NCBI RefSeq assembly: GCF_001431665.1
Contig: NZ_LLXV01000070.1
Span: 1-38,656, forward strand
DNA length: 38,656 nucleotides
Direction of reading: 5' to 3'
DNA from: Stenotrophomonas beteli
GTDB lineage: Bacteria; Pseudomonadota; Gammaproteobacteria; Xanthomonadales; Xanthomonadaceae
Shown: positions 18,418 through 26,859 of the stretch, one piece after another
Position numbering within the stretch: position 1 is the first letter of the stretch
Layout of the letters: every line of letters begins with the position of its first letter
Notes under the pieces: model-generated
The model's input: only the letters and a program-made list of their open reading frames with translations
What the model was told of the DNA's origin: nothing
Database searches by the model: none
Position numbers and translations under genes: made by a program

Positions 18418-18933
18418 GTGAACAGCGTGAGGATCTGGGAGAAGAGCTACGAACTGCGGCGCCGGCTGCTGCGTGGCTTCTTCCTGCGCCGCGGTTCGGC
18501 CAGCGAGGATGCCGAGGACCTGGCGCAGGAGGTCTACCTGCGCCTGCTGCGCAGCACCGGCGAGGATGCCGATGCGATCGAGAATCCGGAAGCCTACCTG
18601 TTCACCGTGGCGGCCAACCTGGCGCGCGAGCATGCACGCGCGCGGTCGTCGCTGCCGCTGCTGGAAGACGTCGATCTGCTGGCCGAAGTGCTGAAAAGCG
18701 AAGAAGACATCGAAGGCGAGTTCGAGCGCGCGCAGCGCTGGAACGACATCCGCAGCACCATCGCACGTCTGCCGGCGACCACGCGGCGGGTGATGGAGCT
18801 GCACTATCGCGACGGGCTGGACTGCCCGGCAATCAGCCAGCAGTTGCAGGTGTCGGTGCACATGGTGCGCAAGCATATCGGCAAGGGTCTGGAGGCCTGC
18901 AGGAAGGCGCTGGGCGCCAGGGAGCTCACATGA
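18418..18933 (+). CDS. ECF RNA polymerase sigma factor, FecI family
   Basis: A 171-residue sigma-70 group IV factor. Region 2 spans about 12-75 (YELRRRLLRGFFLRRGSASEDAEDLAQEVYLRLLR and the AYLFTVAANLAREHAR helix). Region 4 spans about 105-160 (RLPATTRRVMELHYRDGLDCPAISQQLQVSVHMVRKHIGKGL). The family's role is to direct RNA polymerase to a neighbouring receptor operon after a cell-surface signal. The GTG at 18418 gives normal length, but no strong ribosome-binding site decides it; an ATG at 18370 is an alternative. Its stop overlaps the FecR start (ATGA), indicating translational coupling. Confidence 0.9.
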   Translation: MNSVRIWEKSYELRRRLLRGFFLRRGSASEDAEDLAQEVYLRLLRSTGEDADAIENPEAYLFTVAANLAREHARARSSLPLLEDVDLLAEVLKSEEDIEGEFERAQRWNDIRSTIARLPATTRRVMELHYRDGLDCPAISQQLQVSVHMVRKHIGKGLEACRKALGARELT

Positions 18934-19949
18934 ACCGGAATTCATCGCCTGTGGCCGACGACACGATCGCCTGCGAGGCCATGGACTGGTTCCTGCGCAA
19001 TCGCGAGGGGCCGTTGGATGAGGCCGGGCGCGTCGCGTTCCTGGACTGGATGAAGCGCTCGCCCGAGCATGTACGCGCCTACCTGCGCGCCCTCGCGTTG
19101 CACCGGCAGGTGGGCGAAGCGCTGCAATCGCCCTTGGTTGACGAGGCGCCGCCGCTGCGGGAGGCGGCGGCCAAGGTGGTGCCGTTGTTCGGTAGCACGC
19201 ATGCGCCGTCGCGCGTTGCGCCGCGTCGCGGTCGTGCGCACTGGTGGGCGGCGGCTGCCGCGGCCTGTGTCGCCCTGCTCGGCGTGGGTCTGGCTTCGCC
19301 GTTGATGCCAACCGAGCAGCTGTACAGCGCCAATCATGGTGAACTGCGTGAGCTGGTGCTGCCCGACCAGACACAGGTGCGGCTCAACGCGGACAGCCGC
19401 CTGCGGGTACGCATGGGCTGGTTCAGCCGCAAGGTCGAGCTGCTGCAGGGTGAGGTCACGTTCGACATCGCCCGCGACCGCCGCCCGTTCGAGGTGCAGG
19501 TGAACGGCCTGGAGATCCGGGACATCGGCACGGTGTTCGATGTGTCGCGACGGCTGCGGAGCACGCGCATCGGCGTGGTTTCCGGTGAGGTCGAGGTCTG
19601 GAGCCAGGGCGCTGACGCCCGCCGCCTGGCCCGGTTGGAGCGGGGGCGGGTGGTGCAGGTCGATGTGCGCAGCCATGCGGTCGAGCCGCTGGACCTGCCA
19701 TTGTCGATGCTGCTGGATTGGCAGCAGCGCAAAGTGTCCTTCCTCGATGAGCGGCTGGACGAGGTGGCAGCTGCCTTCAACCGGCACAACCAGGTGCAGG
19801 TGCGCGTGCTGGATGAAAGCGCGGCGTCGGCACGGTTGTCCGGCAGCCTCGATGCGCATCGCATCGGTGCGCTGCAGGCCTTCCTCGAACGCGATCCGCG
19901 CTTCGTGGTGAGGCGCGAAGGCGACACCGTGCGGGTTGGCAGTCGCTGA
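18930..19949 (+). CDS. FecR-family anti-sigma factor / membrane signal transducer
   Basis: A 339-residue inner-membrane protein that normally holds its partner ECF sigma factor and passes a signal from the outer-membrane receptor. Residues 12-60 form the cytoplasmic sigma-binding domain (CEAMDWFLRNREGPLDEAGRVAFLDWMKRSPEHVRAY). One membrane helix lies at 105-125, a periplasmic FecR domain at about 130-230 (LPDQTQVRLNADSRLRV ... GEVTFDIARDRRPFEVQVNGLEIRDIGTVFDV), and a C-terminal STN-like domain at the end (VAAAFNRHNQVQVRV). It overlaps the sigma gene stop and precedes an STN-type receptor, the standard trio. Confidence 0.93.
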   Translation: MNRNSSPVADDTIACEAMDWFLRNREGPLDEAGRVAFLDWMKRSPEHVRAYLRALALHRQVGEALQSPLVDEAPPLREAAAKVVPLFGSTHAPSRVAPRRGRAHWWAAAAAACVALLGVGLASPLMPTEQLYSANHGELRELVLPDQTQVRLNADSRLRVRMGWFSRKVELLQGEVTFDIARDRRPFEVQVNGLEIRDIGTVFDVSRRLRSTRIGVVSGEVEVWSQGADARRLARLERGRVVQVDVRSHAVEPLDLPLSMLLDWQQRKVSFLDERLDEVAAAFNRHNQVQVRVLDESAASARLSGSLDAHRIGALQAFLERDPRFVVRREGDTVRVGSR

Positions 19950-19967
19950 GGCCCGCGCGGTCGTGGA

Positions 19968-20003
19968 CTGTCAGAAAAAATTCATCGAATCCGCGTTCTC
20001 CAC
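19968..20003 (+). promoter_or_regulatory. promoter region of the STN receptor: Pho-box-like and/or ECF-type elements
   Basis: CTGTCAG-AAAA-AATTCAT (19968-19985) matches the E. coli pho box pattern at about 14 of 18 positions, including the A-rich spacer. The same A-run followed by TTCATCG and, downstream, CGCGTTCTCC is also the sort of sequence found before FecI-controlled receptor genes. The two readings cannot be separated from sequence alone. A short stem with a UUCG tetraloop (TCCAC-TTCG-GTGGA, 19999-20012) follows in the presumed leader. Confidence 0.45.
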
Positions 20004-20090
20004 TTCGGTGGATGCGGGCTCTTACTTGGGAGAAGCCGCTGCCGAGCCACGCAGCGGCACCTGCTGCCTCCTCTCTTCCAAGGACCCGTG

Positions 20091-23024
20091 ATGCGCAACA
20101 CGCTCTACCTGTCGATCATCCTCGCCCTGTCTCCCGGCAGCATGCCATTGGCCCTCGCCGCCGCTGCCGATGGCCTGGAGGCGCGTGTGTCCACGCCGAT
20201 CGCGGCACAGCCGCTGGCGCGTGCACTGGAGCAGTTGTCGCGCAGTTCCGGGGTGCAGTTCCTGTACTCGGCCGGCGGCGATGCCCGCATGGCCGGTGCG
20301 GTGCCGCGCGGTGCCACCGTCAAGCAGGCACTGGATGCACTGCTGGCGGGTACCGGCCTGGGCTACACCGTGGTCGATGGCAATGTCATCGCCATCGATC
20401 CGGCGCCCGCACGCAACGCGCCGAAGCCCGCCGCAGCGAAGCCGCGCGAGGCCGAGGCGGTGGTGGCACCGACCCTGGACACAGTGAAGGTGATTGCCGC
20501 GCACGAGGTGATCGACCAGAAGAAGACCTCGCCGGTGATCAAGGATTCGGTGGTCTACGACGAGATGGACAGCTATGGCGACGAAACCCTGGCCGAAAGC
20601 CTGATGGCCGCGCCAGGCCTGAGTGCGGTGGAGGATGCCGGTGAGCCCCGTTACGTGACTGTGCGCGGCGTGCAGGCCAACCTCAACTACACCACCATCG
20701 ATGGCATCGCGATTGCCAGCGTGGGTGGCAGTGGCTCGGGTGAGCGCATGAACAACCTGCAGCTGATTCCCAGCGACATCGGTACCCGTACCGACATCTA
20801 CAAGAGCTTCAGTGCGGAGCAGGCACCGGATGCGATCGGCGGCGTTATCGACATCATCAGCCGCAGTGCCTTCGACCGTTCCGGAAAATACGTGTTCGCC
20901 GATGTAGCAGGGATCTATTCGACCGCCGAGACCAATGTCGAGCGCAGTGCCGGTGGCAACCACCAGACCCTGGGGCACTTTGGCAAGAGTGCCAAGATGG
21001 TGTTCTCCAGCCCGTTCGGCGCCGACCAGGAATTCGGCATCGTCGCGGTAGCGCGCTACGAGCAGCGCTCGCGCAACAGCGTCAAGCGCTGGGTGGAGTC
21101 GAACTACTACTACAACGATGCTGGCAAGTACCTCACTGACGGCACCACCGGGCCGGATGAGGCCAAGGGCTGGAACGGCCTGCGTGCGCCCGGCAATTTC
21201 AGCACCGGCACCTACACCAACTTCATCACCAACTTCGGCGGTTCGGCCAAGCTGGAGTGGAAGCCGTCGGACGATCCGTTCTACGCGTCGCTGCTGCTGT
21301 ACTCGTACCGGTTCTACGAGAACTCGACGATGAACAAGACCGATCTGTACGGCAATGCCAAGTTTCCGATCCGCAACCAGACCGAGGACAGCGGCACCAC
21401 CCAGATCAACAGCATCTACATCAAGAACCGGCACGACCGCTGGGACCGCAGCAACCGTGGCGCCATCGCCAGTTTCAACTGGGATACCGGTGATCGCTCG
21501 CGGCTGACCCTGCGCGCTGGCCACACCGAAGAGACCTTCCACAACAACCAGGTCTACTGGGGTGTACGCGCCTACCCGAGCAATCTGTTGGTCGACTACG
21601 AGAACGACAGCCATGGATTCCCCAACGCGGTGGCGGTTTCCGATTCCAGCCTGCTGACCAGTTCGGCGTTCAAGCTCAACCCGGCGCAGGCCTATGTCTC
21701 CCCGCGCGATGCCAAGGAGAGCATCGACAACCTGCGCGCCGACTTCACCTACAACATTGACACCGATGCGCGTGGCTTCGGCCTTGCCGCCGGCGCCGAG
21801 TACCGCCACCTGAAGATCTGGCAGGACATCGACTTCAACTACTTCAAGAGCAGCGCCACGCTCAACGATTACCTGTATCCGGGATCGACGCTGCTGGGCA
21901 GCGTGCCGGGCTTCCCGCTGATCGACAACCGCAAGTGGAACGAGGAACTGCTGCCGAAACTGGGCAACAACGATGCGGCGTATCCGAATGCCGACTTCAC
22001 CAGCGACTACAAGTACGTGGAGGACATCACCAATGCCTATGTGTCCGCGCACTACGCCTGGGACCGGCTGCTGCTGATCGGCGGCCTGCGCTACGACCAC
22101 ACCCGCTTCGATGCCTACAGCCCGTTCAGCGATGATGGCGGCACTACGTATACCTCGGCCTTCCGCAACACGAGCGGTGGCTACAACAACCTGCTGCCCT
22201 CATTGAATGCAACGTTCACGCTGAGCGAGAACCAGCGCCTGCGCTTTTCCGCCAGCCGCACGCTTGGCCGGCCGACGCCCAGCAACATCGCCCAGGCCAC
22301 CAGCACCAACTGTGGCGATGACGAGGAGGGCAGGGGCTTCTGCACCATCAAGCAAGGCAACGCTGATCTGCAGCCGCGCCGTTCCACCAACATCGACCTG
22401 GCGTGGGACCTGTACTTCAACGGCAACAACGGCCTGGTCTCGGTGGCGCTGTTCGACAAGGTGATCAAGGACGACATCTACACCCTGACCACCTTCGAGA
22501 ACGTGGGTGATACACGCTACCGGGTGACCCAGCCGATGAACACCGATGAGTCCAAGCTGCGTGGCGTCGAGTTCGCGGTGGCCAACCGCAACCTGCAGTG
22601 GGGCCGCCAGCGCTTCGACATGTACTTCAACGCCACCCGGCTCGAAGGCCAGACTGACTATCGCATCAGTGATGGCACCGCGCGCCGACTGGACCGCCTG
22701 CTGTACCAGCCGGACTGGTCGCTCAATGGTTCGGCGATCTGGCGCATGCCCTGGAAAAGCGCGCAGCTGCGCCTGTCTGGTACCTATCGCAGCCGGATGC
22801 TGGTCGACTTCGGTGACACCGAATGGCTGGATTCGTACTACGACCCGTACATGACCTTCAACATGGCCTTCAGCCACAAGGTCAGCAAGCACGTGACGCT
22901 GAAGTACGAAGCCAAGAACCTGTTCAACACCCAGCCGACCTACAGCACCGGCCCGAATGGGCGCTTCCGTACCGAGATCGACGACTACGGCCGCTTCTTC
23001 TACTTCCACATCATCTACAACTGA
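20091..23024 (+). CDS. TonB-dependent receptor with N-terminal STN signalling domain
   Basis: A 977-residue outer-membrane receptor. After a signal peptide (about 1-25) comes an STN domain (about 45-102: LEQLSRSSGVQFLYSAGG ... VKQALDALLAGTGLGYTVVDGNVIAID), the surface-signalling module that contacts FecR. Next come a proline/alanine linker, a plug (ESLMAAPGLSAVEDAGEPRYVTVRGVQANLNYTTIDGI, DAIGGVIDI) and a large barrel ending RFRTEIDDYGRFFYFHIIYN. AGGA at 20081-20084 sits six bases before the ATG at 20091. The next gene, a PhoD phosphatase, starts ten bases after the stop, so the ligand may be an organic phosphate or phosphate complex; that substrate is inferred from context only. Confidence 0.93.
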   Translation: MRNTLYLSIILALSPGSMPLALAAAADGLEARVSTPIAAQPLARALEQLSRSSGVQFLYSAGGDARMAGAVPRGATVKQALDALLAGTGLGYTVVDGNVIAIDPAPARNAPKPAAAKPREAEAVVAPTLDTVKVIAAHEVIDQKKTSPVIKDSVVYDEMDSYGDETLAESLMAAPGLSAVEDAGEPRYVTVRGVQANLNYTTIDGIAIASVGGSGSGERMNNLQLIPSDIGTRTDIYKSFSAEQAPDAIGGVIDIISRSAFDRSGKYVFADVAGIYSTAETNVERSAGGNHQTLGHFGKSAKMVFSSPFGADQEFGIVAVARYEQRSRNSVKRWVESNYYYNDAGKYLTDGTTGPDEAKGWNGLRAPGNFSTGTYTNFITNFGGSAKLEWKPSDDPFYASLLLYSYRFYENSTMNKTDLYGNAKFPIRNQTEDSGTTQINSIYIKNRHDRWDRSNRGAIASFNWDTGDRSRLTLRAGHTEETFHNNQVYWGVRAYPSNLLVDYENDSHGFPNAVAVSDSSLLTSSAFKLNPAQAYVSPRDAKESIDNLRADFTYNIDTDARGFGLAAGAEYRHLKIWQDIDFNYFKSSATLNDYLYPGSTLLGSVPGFPLIDNRKWNEELLPKLGNNDAAYPNADFTSDYKYVEDITNAYVSAHYAWDRLLLIGGLRYDHTRFDAYSPFSDDGGTTYTSAFRNTSGGYNNLLPSLNATFTLSENQRLRFSASRTLGRPTPSNIAQATSTNCGDDEEGRGFCTIKQGNADLQPRRSTNIDLAWDLYFNGNNGLVSVALFDKVIKDDIYTLTTFENVGDTRYRVTQPMNTDESKLRGVEFAVANRNLQWGRQRFDMYFNATRLEGQTDYRISDGTARRLDRLLYQPDWSLNGSAIWRMPWKSAQLRLSGTYRSRMLVDFGDTEWLDSYYDPYMTFNMAFSHKVSKHVTLKYEAKNLFNTQPTYSTGPNGRFRTEIDDYGRFFYFHIIYN

Positions 23025-23034
23025 GGGCGCCGCC

Positions 23035-24630
23035 GTGGAGACGATCAATCGCAGGCGATTCCTGGCCCTGGCCGGCCTGTCCGCCGCCGGTGCCTGGATG
23101 GGCACGGCACACGCGCTGGCCGCGCAGACCGACGCCGCCGCGCTGAACCCGCGCAACCTGCTGGCCTCGCCGCGCTTCGCCAGCACGCCGTTCACCCTGG
23201 GCGTGGCGTCGGGTGATCCCTCGGCCGATGGCATGGTGCTGTGGACGCGGCTGGCGACCGAGCCGCTGGTGTTCGGCGGTGGCATGCCGGCGCGGCCGAT
23301 GGTGGTCGAGTGGCAGCTGGGCGCGGACGAAGGCATGCGCAAGGTGGTACGCAAGGGTTCGGCAATGGCGCATCCCGAACTGGGCCACGCTGTGCACGTG
23401 GAACTGGAGGGGTTGGCACCTGGCCGGCCCTACTGGTACCGCTTCACGGTGGGCGGCCACGCCAGTGCGATCGGTTGCAGCCGCACGTTGCCGGCGGCCT
23501 CGGCGGCGGTCGATCGCGTCCGCTTCGCCGTGGCGGGCTGCCAGCACTATGAGGAAGGCCACTACACCGCATGGCGACGTATCGCCGAGGAACCGCTGGA
23601 TTTCGTCTTCCACTACGGTGATTACATCTACGAAGGCGAAAGCCAGCCGGGCGTGCGGAAGATGAACGGCCAGCCGTTCACCAACCTGCGCAACCACGTC
23701 GGCCCGCAGATCTATTCGCTGGATGATTACCGCCGCCGCTACGCGCAGTACAAGAGCGATGCCGACCTGCAGGCCGCACATGCATCGGCACCCTGGTTCG
23801 TCACCTTCGACGACCATGAAGTGGACAACAACTGGGCCGGTGCCGAAGACCAGGATGACACGCCCAGTGAAGTGTTCCTGCTGCGCCGTGCGCAGGCATT
23901 CCAGGCCTACTACGAGAACATGCCGCTGCGCCGTTCGGCATTCCCCCGCGATGGCCACATGCAGATGTACCGGCGCGCACGGTACGGCACGCTGATGGAC
24001 CTGCACCTGCTCGACACCCGCCAGTACCGCAGCAAGCAGGTGAACATGGCGCTGCGCAAGGAGGTTGAATCGCCGGAGCGCAGCATCGTGGGGGCGAAGC
24101 AGGAGCGCTGGCTGTTCGATGGCCTGGCCGATGCAGTACCGCGCTGGCATACCATCGCCCACCAGGTGGCGCTGGGTAATTACATGCGGGAGAAGGACGG
24201 GGTGGTGCAGTCGTCCGATGACCAGTGGTCGGGCTATCTGGACAGCCGCCGGCGCCTGCTCGATCACATCCAGAAGGTGGGGTTCGGCAACGTGGTGACC
24301 GCCTGCGGCGATGCGCATCGCCACTATGCCAGCGATCTTGTGCAGGACCACCGTGATTCGGGCGTGGTTTCCAGCGAGTTCCTTGCCACCTCGATCACTT
24401 CGGGGGCCGACGGCCAGGGCGTGGACGCGTATGCGCAGAATCAGCTGCGGCACAGCCCGCACCTGAAGGCCACCATCGACAAGCGCGGCTATGTGCTGTG
24501 CGATGTCACCCGCGATGCGTGGATCGGTGACATGAAGACGCTGGATGCCGTGATGCGGCCGAACGGTACCGTGCAGAGCTGGAAGCGCTACGCGGTGGAG
24601 CACGGCCGGCCGGGGCTGCAGGAGGCCTGA
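23035..24630 (+). CDS. phoD: PhoD-family alkaline phosphatase / phosphodiesterase, Tat-exported
   Basis: Secreted metallophosphoesterase that frees phosphate from phosphomono- and diesters. The 531-residue protein begins with a Tat signal (NRRRFLALAGLSAAGAWMG), then an N-terminal Ig-like domain (TLGVASGDPSADGMVLWTRLA), and the catalytic part with GDYIYE (195-200), DDHE (259-262), NNW and DLHLLDTRQYR, followed by FGNVVTACGDAHRHYASDL. The start is GTG at 23035; GAGGG at 23023-23027 overlaps the receptor stop and gives seven bases of spacing. Tight linkage to the STN receptor suggests co-expression under the ECF/FecR pair. Confidence 0.93.
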   Translation: METINRRRFLALAGLSAAGAWMGTAHALAAQTDAAALNPRNLLASPRFASTPFTLGVASGDPSADGMVLWTRLATEPLVFGGGMPARPMVVEWQLGADEGMRKVVRKGSAMAHPELGHAVHVELEGLAPGRPYWYRFTVGGHASAIGCSRTLPAASAAVDRVRFAVAGCQHYEEGHYTAWRRIAEEPLDFVFHYGDYIYEGESQPGVRKMNGQPFTNLRNHVGPQIYSLDDYRRRYAQYKSDADLQAAHASAPWFVTFDDHEVDNNWAGAEDQDDTPSEVFLLRRAQAFQAYYENMPLRRSAFPRDGHMQMYRRARYGTLMDLHLLDTRQYRSKQVNMALRKEVESPERSIVGAKQERWLFDGLADAVPRWHTIAHQVALGNYMREKDGVVQSSDDQWSGYLDSRRRLLDHIQKVGFGNVVTACGDAHRHYASDLVQDHRDSGVVSSEFLATSITSGADGQGVDAYAQNQLRHSPHLKATIDKRGYVLCDVTRDAWIGDMKTLDAVMRPNGTVQSWKRYAVEHGRPGLQEA

Positions 24631-24647
24631 GTCTACCGGTCTGCGCT

Positions 24648-24729
24648 GTAGAGCCGAGCCCACGCTCGGCTGCTTTTTTCGGGGCAATGCGACCGGGGCG
24701 AAAGCAGCCGAGCATGGGCTCGGCTCTAC
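24648..24729. repeat. inverted dimer of SMAG (GTAG) repeats between phoD and phospholipase C
   Basis: GTAGAGCCGAGCCCACGCTCGGCTGC (first half, 24648-24673) is mirrored by GCAGCCGAGC...GCTCGGCTCTAC (24704-24729), each half a hairpin and the two together a larger one. A TTTTTT run follows the first half. Placed between convergent genes, it can serve as a two-way terminator; its form is that of the dimeric SMAG repeats known from S. maltophilia. Confidence 0.8.
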
Positions 24730-24738
24730 AGGAATTCT

Positions 24739-26859
24739 TCAATCGTGCTCGAACCGCAATGGCTCGCTGCCCATCGCCGGATCGCTGGTGCCAGGCCGCC
24801 CGTCCTCGGCGCGGCCGGCCAGGCGCAGGGCACTGCCGCCCGCACCGACGTGCAGGTCGTACCAGCCTGCCGTGGGCGTTGCGTCCCACGCCACCGTGGT
24901 TTCCGCGCGCGCCGGCAGCGCCAGCGCCTGCTCCGGCATGTGCCCGGCATAGGCGCCAGCCTGCACACGCACCTGCTGTGCGCTGGCCCCCAGGTTGCGC
25001 AGGTGCAGCCGCAGTTGCCCATCCGTGCGCTCGATCGAAGCCTGCACGACAGGATCCCTGGCCGCCCCTTGGAAGTGGCGGTGGAAGCCGTTCGGGCCGA
25101 GCAGCCACAGGTCATAGCGACCCTGGGCATCCAACGGCCAGCGCTGGCGCAGCGGCGCACCCGGCACCAGCGTGTAGCGGCGCGGTACGGCATCCAGCCG
25201 CAGCCGGTCGTACACATGCAGCACTGCCGGCGCACCTTCGCAGGACAGCGCCAGCTCCACGCCCGCCCCATCCACCGCGGCAATCGATGCCTGTGGCCGA
25301 TAGGGCAGGGCACGCGCAGGGCGTACGCCACGTTCCTGCTTCGCCGGTTCCAGTCCTTCCGGCAACGCCGGCACGGTACGCCCGGGCAGGGCGGCGGCGC
25401 GTGCAGCCACCGCGCTCACGTCGGGCAGGCCGCGCACGAACGGGCGGGTGTCGCGCTGGGCGAAGTCGAAGGCGCCTGTCAGGTCACCGCAGACCGCGCG
25501 GCGCCACGGAGAAATGTCTGGCGCGGCCACACCGAAGCGGCGCTCGACCAGGCGTATGACCGACGTGTGGTCGTACACCTGCGAATCGACCCAGCCACCC
25601 CGGCTCCACGGCGAGATCACGTACAGCGGCACGCGCGGGCCGAGCCCATAGGGGCGGCCACGCAGTTCGGCGGCATCGTACTTCTCGTCCCCGGGCGCGG
25701 GATGACGGTGATATTCACCCTCGGTACTGACCGACGAGGCGCCTGCCCAGCCCCCGTCCACGGGCGAAGGTGGGGCCGGTGGCGGCATGTGGTCGAAGAA
25801 ACCGTCGTTCTCGTCGAACATCAGCAGCAGGGCGGTGCGGCTCCACACCTCCGGATCGGCGGTCAGTGCATCCAGCACGCGCGCGGTGTAGGCCGCGCCC
25901 TGGGCCGGGCTGGACGGGCCGGGGTGCTCGCTGCCGGCGGCATCGGCGATGATGAAACTGACCTGCGGCAGGCGCCCGTCGAGTACGTCCTGGCGCAGTT
26001 GCGTCAGCCCACGGGTGCTGACCCCGCGGGTGCGCAGCTGCGGGTCGTGCCCGGGTGCAGCGCTGTAGGCCTGGCGAAACGCGTCGAAGCCGGCCAGCGG
26101 GTTGTCGGTGAAGTTGTCGGCCATGTCCTGGTAGATCTGCCAGGACACGCCGGCCTTCTGCAGGCGCTCGACATAGCTGGTCCAGCGGTACGATGCAGGA
26201 TGCCCGCCGTATTCAGGGAAGTTGTCGTGCGAGTTGGCGATCACCGGGCCACCGGCGCGGGCGGCGGCATCGTTGTGGCCGGTCCACAGGAACACCCGGT
26301 TCGGGTTGGTGCCGGCCTGCATCGCGCAGTGGTAGGCGTCGCAGATCGTGAACGCATCGGCCAGCGCGAACTGGAACGGCAGGTCGCTGCGCTGGAAGTA
26401 GCCCATCGAGTGGTTCTGCTTGGCCTTTGGCCATTGCCCCATGCGCCCGTGGTCCCAGGCGCGCTGTGCATCGGGCCAGGTATGCGGCGTGCCTTCCACG
26501 CGCATGTAGCCGAAGTCCGCGGCGGTATCGAGTGGGAAGGGTGCGATCGCCCGCTTGCCGCTGGCATCGGGCTGCAGCCACAGACTGCGGATACGCCCAC
26601 CAGCGTCCAGCGCGGCCGCCGGGGCGACGAAACGATCGCCGAAACCGCGCACGCCCGGCAGGGTGCCGAAGTAGTGGTCGAACGAACGGTTCTCTTGCAT
26701 GAACACCACGATGTGCTGCAGGTCTTCGAGGCTGCGGGTCTGCGCCGCAGGAGCAATCGCTGCGGCCCGGGCGATGCTGGGCAGCAGCGGGGAAAGGCCG
26801 GCGGCAACGCCGGCCTGCAACAACCGGCGTCGGCCGATATCGGTCACGGGCTCACTCAC
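24739..26859 (-). CDS. phosphocholine-type phospholipase C, Tat-exported
   Basis: A 706-residue member of the PlcN/PlcH phosphoesterase family, which cleaves phosphatidylcholine to diacylglycerol and phosphocholine. A Tat signal (DIGRRRLLQAGVAAGLSPLLP) is followed by the catalytic domain with HIVVFMQENRSFDHYFGTLPGVRGF, TGHNDAAARAGGPVIANS, MFDENDGFFDHMPPP and RVPLYVISPWSRGGWVDSQVYDHTS, then two C-terminal beta domains of the kind usual in this family. The start is GTG at 26859, overlapping the stop of the upstream receptor (GTGA). Haemolytic versus non-haemolytic type cannot be decided here. The candidate Pho box before the receptor gene would control both. Confidence 0.94.
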   Translation of the reverse strand: MSEPVTDIGRRRLLQAGVAAGLSPLLPSIARAAAIAPAAQTRSLEDLQHIVVFMQENRSFDHYFGTLPGVRGFGDRFVAPAAALDAGGRIRSLWLQPDASGKRAIAPFPLDTAADFGYMRVEGTPHTWPDAQRAWDHGRMGQWPKAKQNHSMGYFQRSDLPFQFALADAFTICDAYHCAMQAGTNPNRVFLWTGHNDAAARAGGPVIANSHDNFPEYGGHPASYRWTSYVERLQKAGVSWQIYQDMADNFTDNPLAGFDAFRQAYSAAPGHDPQLRTRGVSTRGLTQLRQDVLDGRLPQVSFIIADAAGSEHPGPSSPAQGAAYTARVLDALTADPEVWSRTALLLMFDENDGFFDHMPPPAPPSPVDGGWAGASSVSTEGEYHRHPAPGDEKYDAAELRGRPYGLGPRVPLYVISPWSRGGWVDSQVYDHTSVIRLVERRFGVAAPDISPWRRAVCGDLTGAFDFAQRDTRPFVRGLPDVSAVAARAAALPGRTVPALPEGLEPAKQERGVRPARALPYRPQASIAAVDGAGVELALSCEGAPAVLHVYDRLRLDAVPRRYTLVPGAPLRQRWPLDAQGRYDLWLLGPNGFHRHFQGAARDPVVQASIERTDGQLRLHLRNLGASAQQVRVQAGAYAGHMPEQALALPARAETTVAWDATPTAGWYDLHVGAGGSALRLAGRAEDGRPGTSDPAMGSEPLRFEHD

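Noticed and set aside
18370..18933. ATG at 18370 as start of the ECF sigma factor
   Set aside because: It adds 16 residues without family similarity and starts almost on the candidate Pho box; the GTG at 18418 gives the normal length. The choice stays uncertain.
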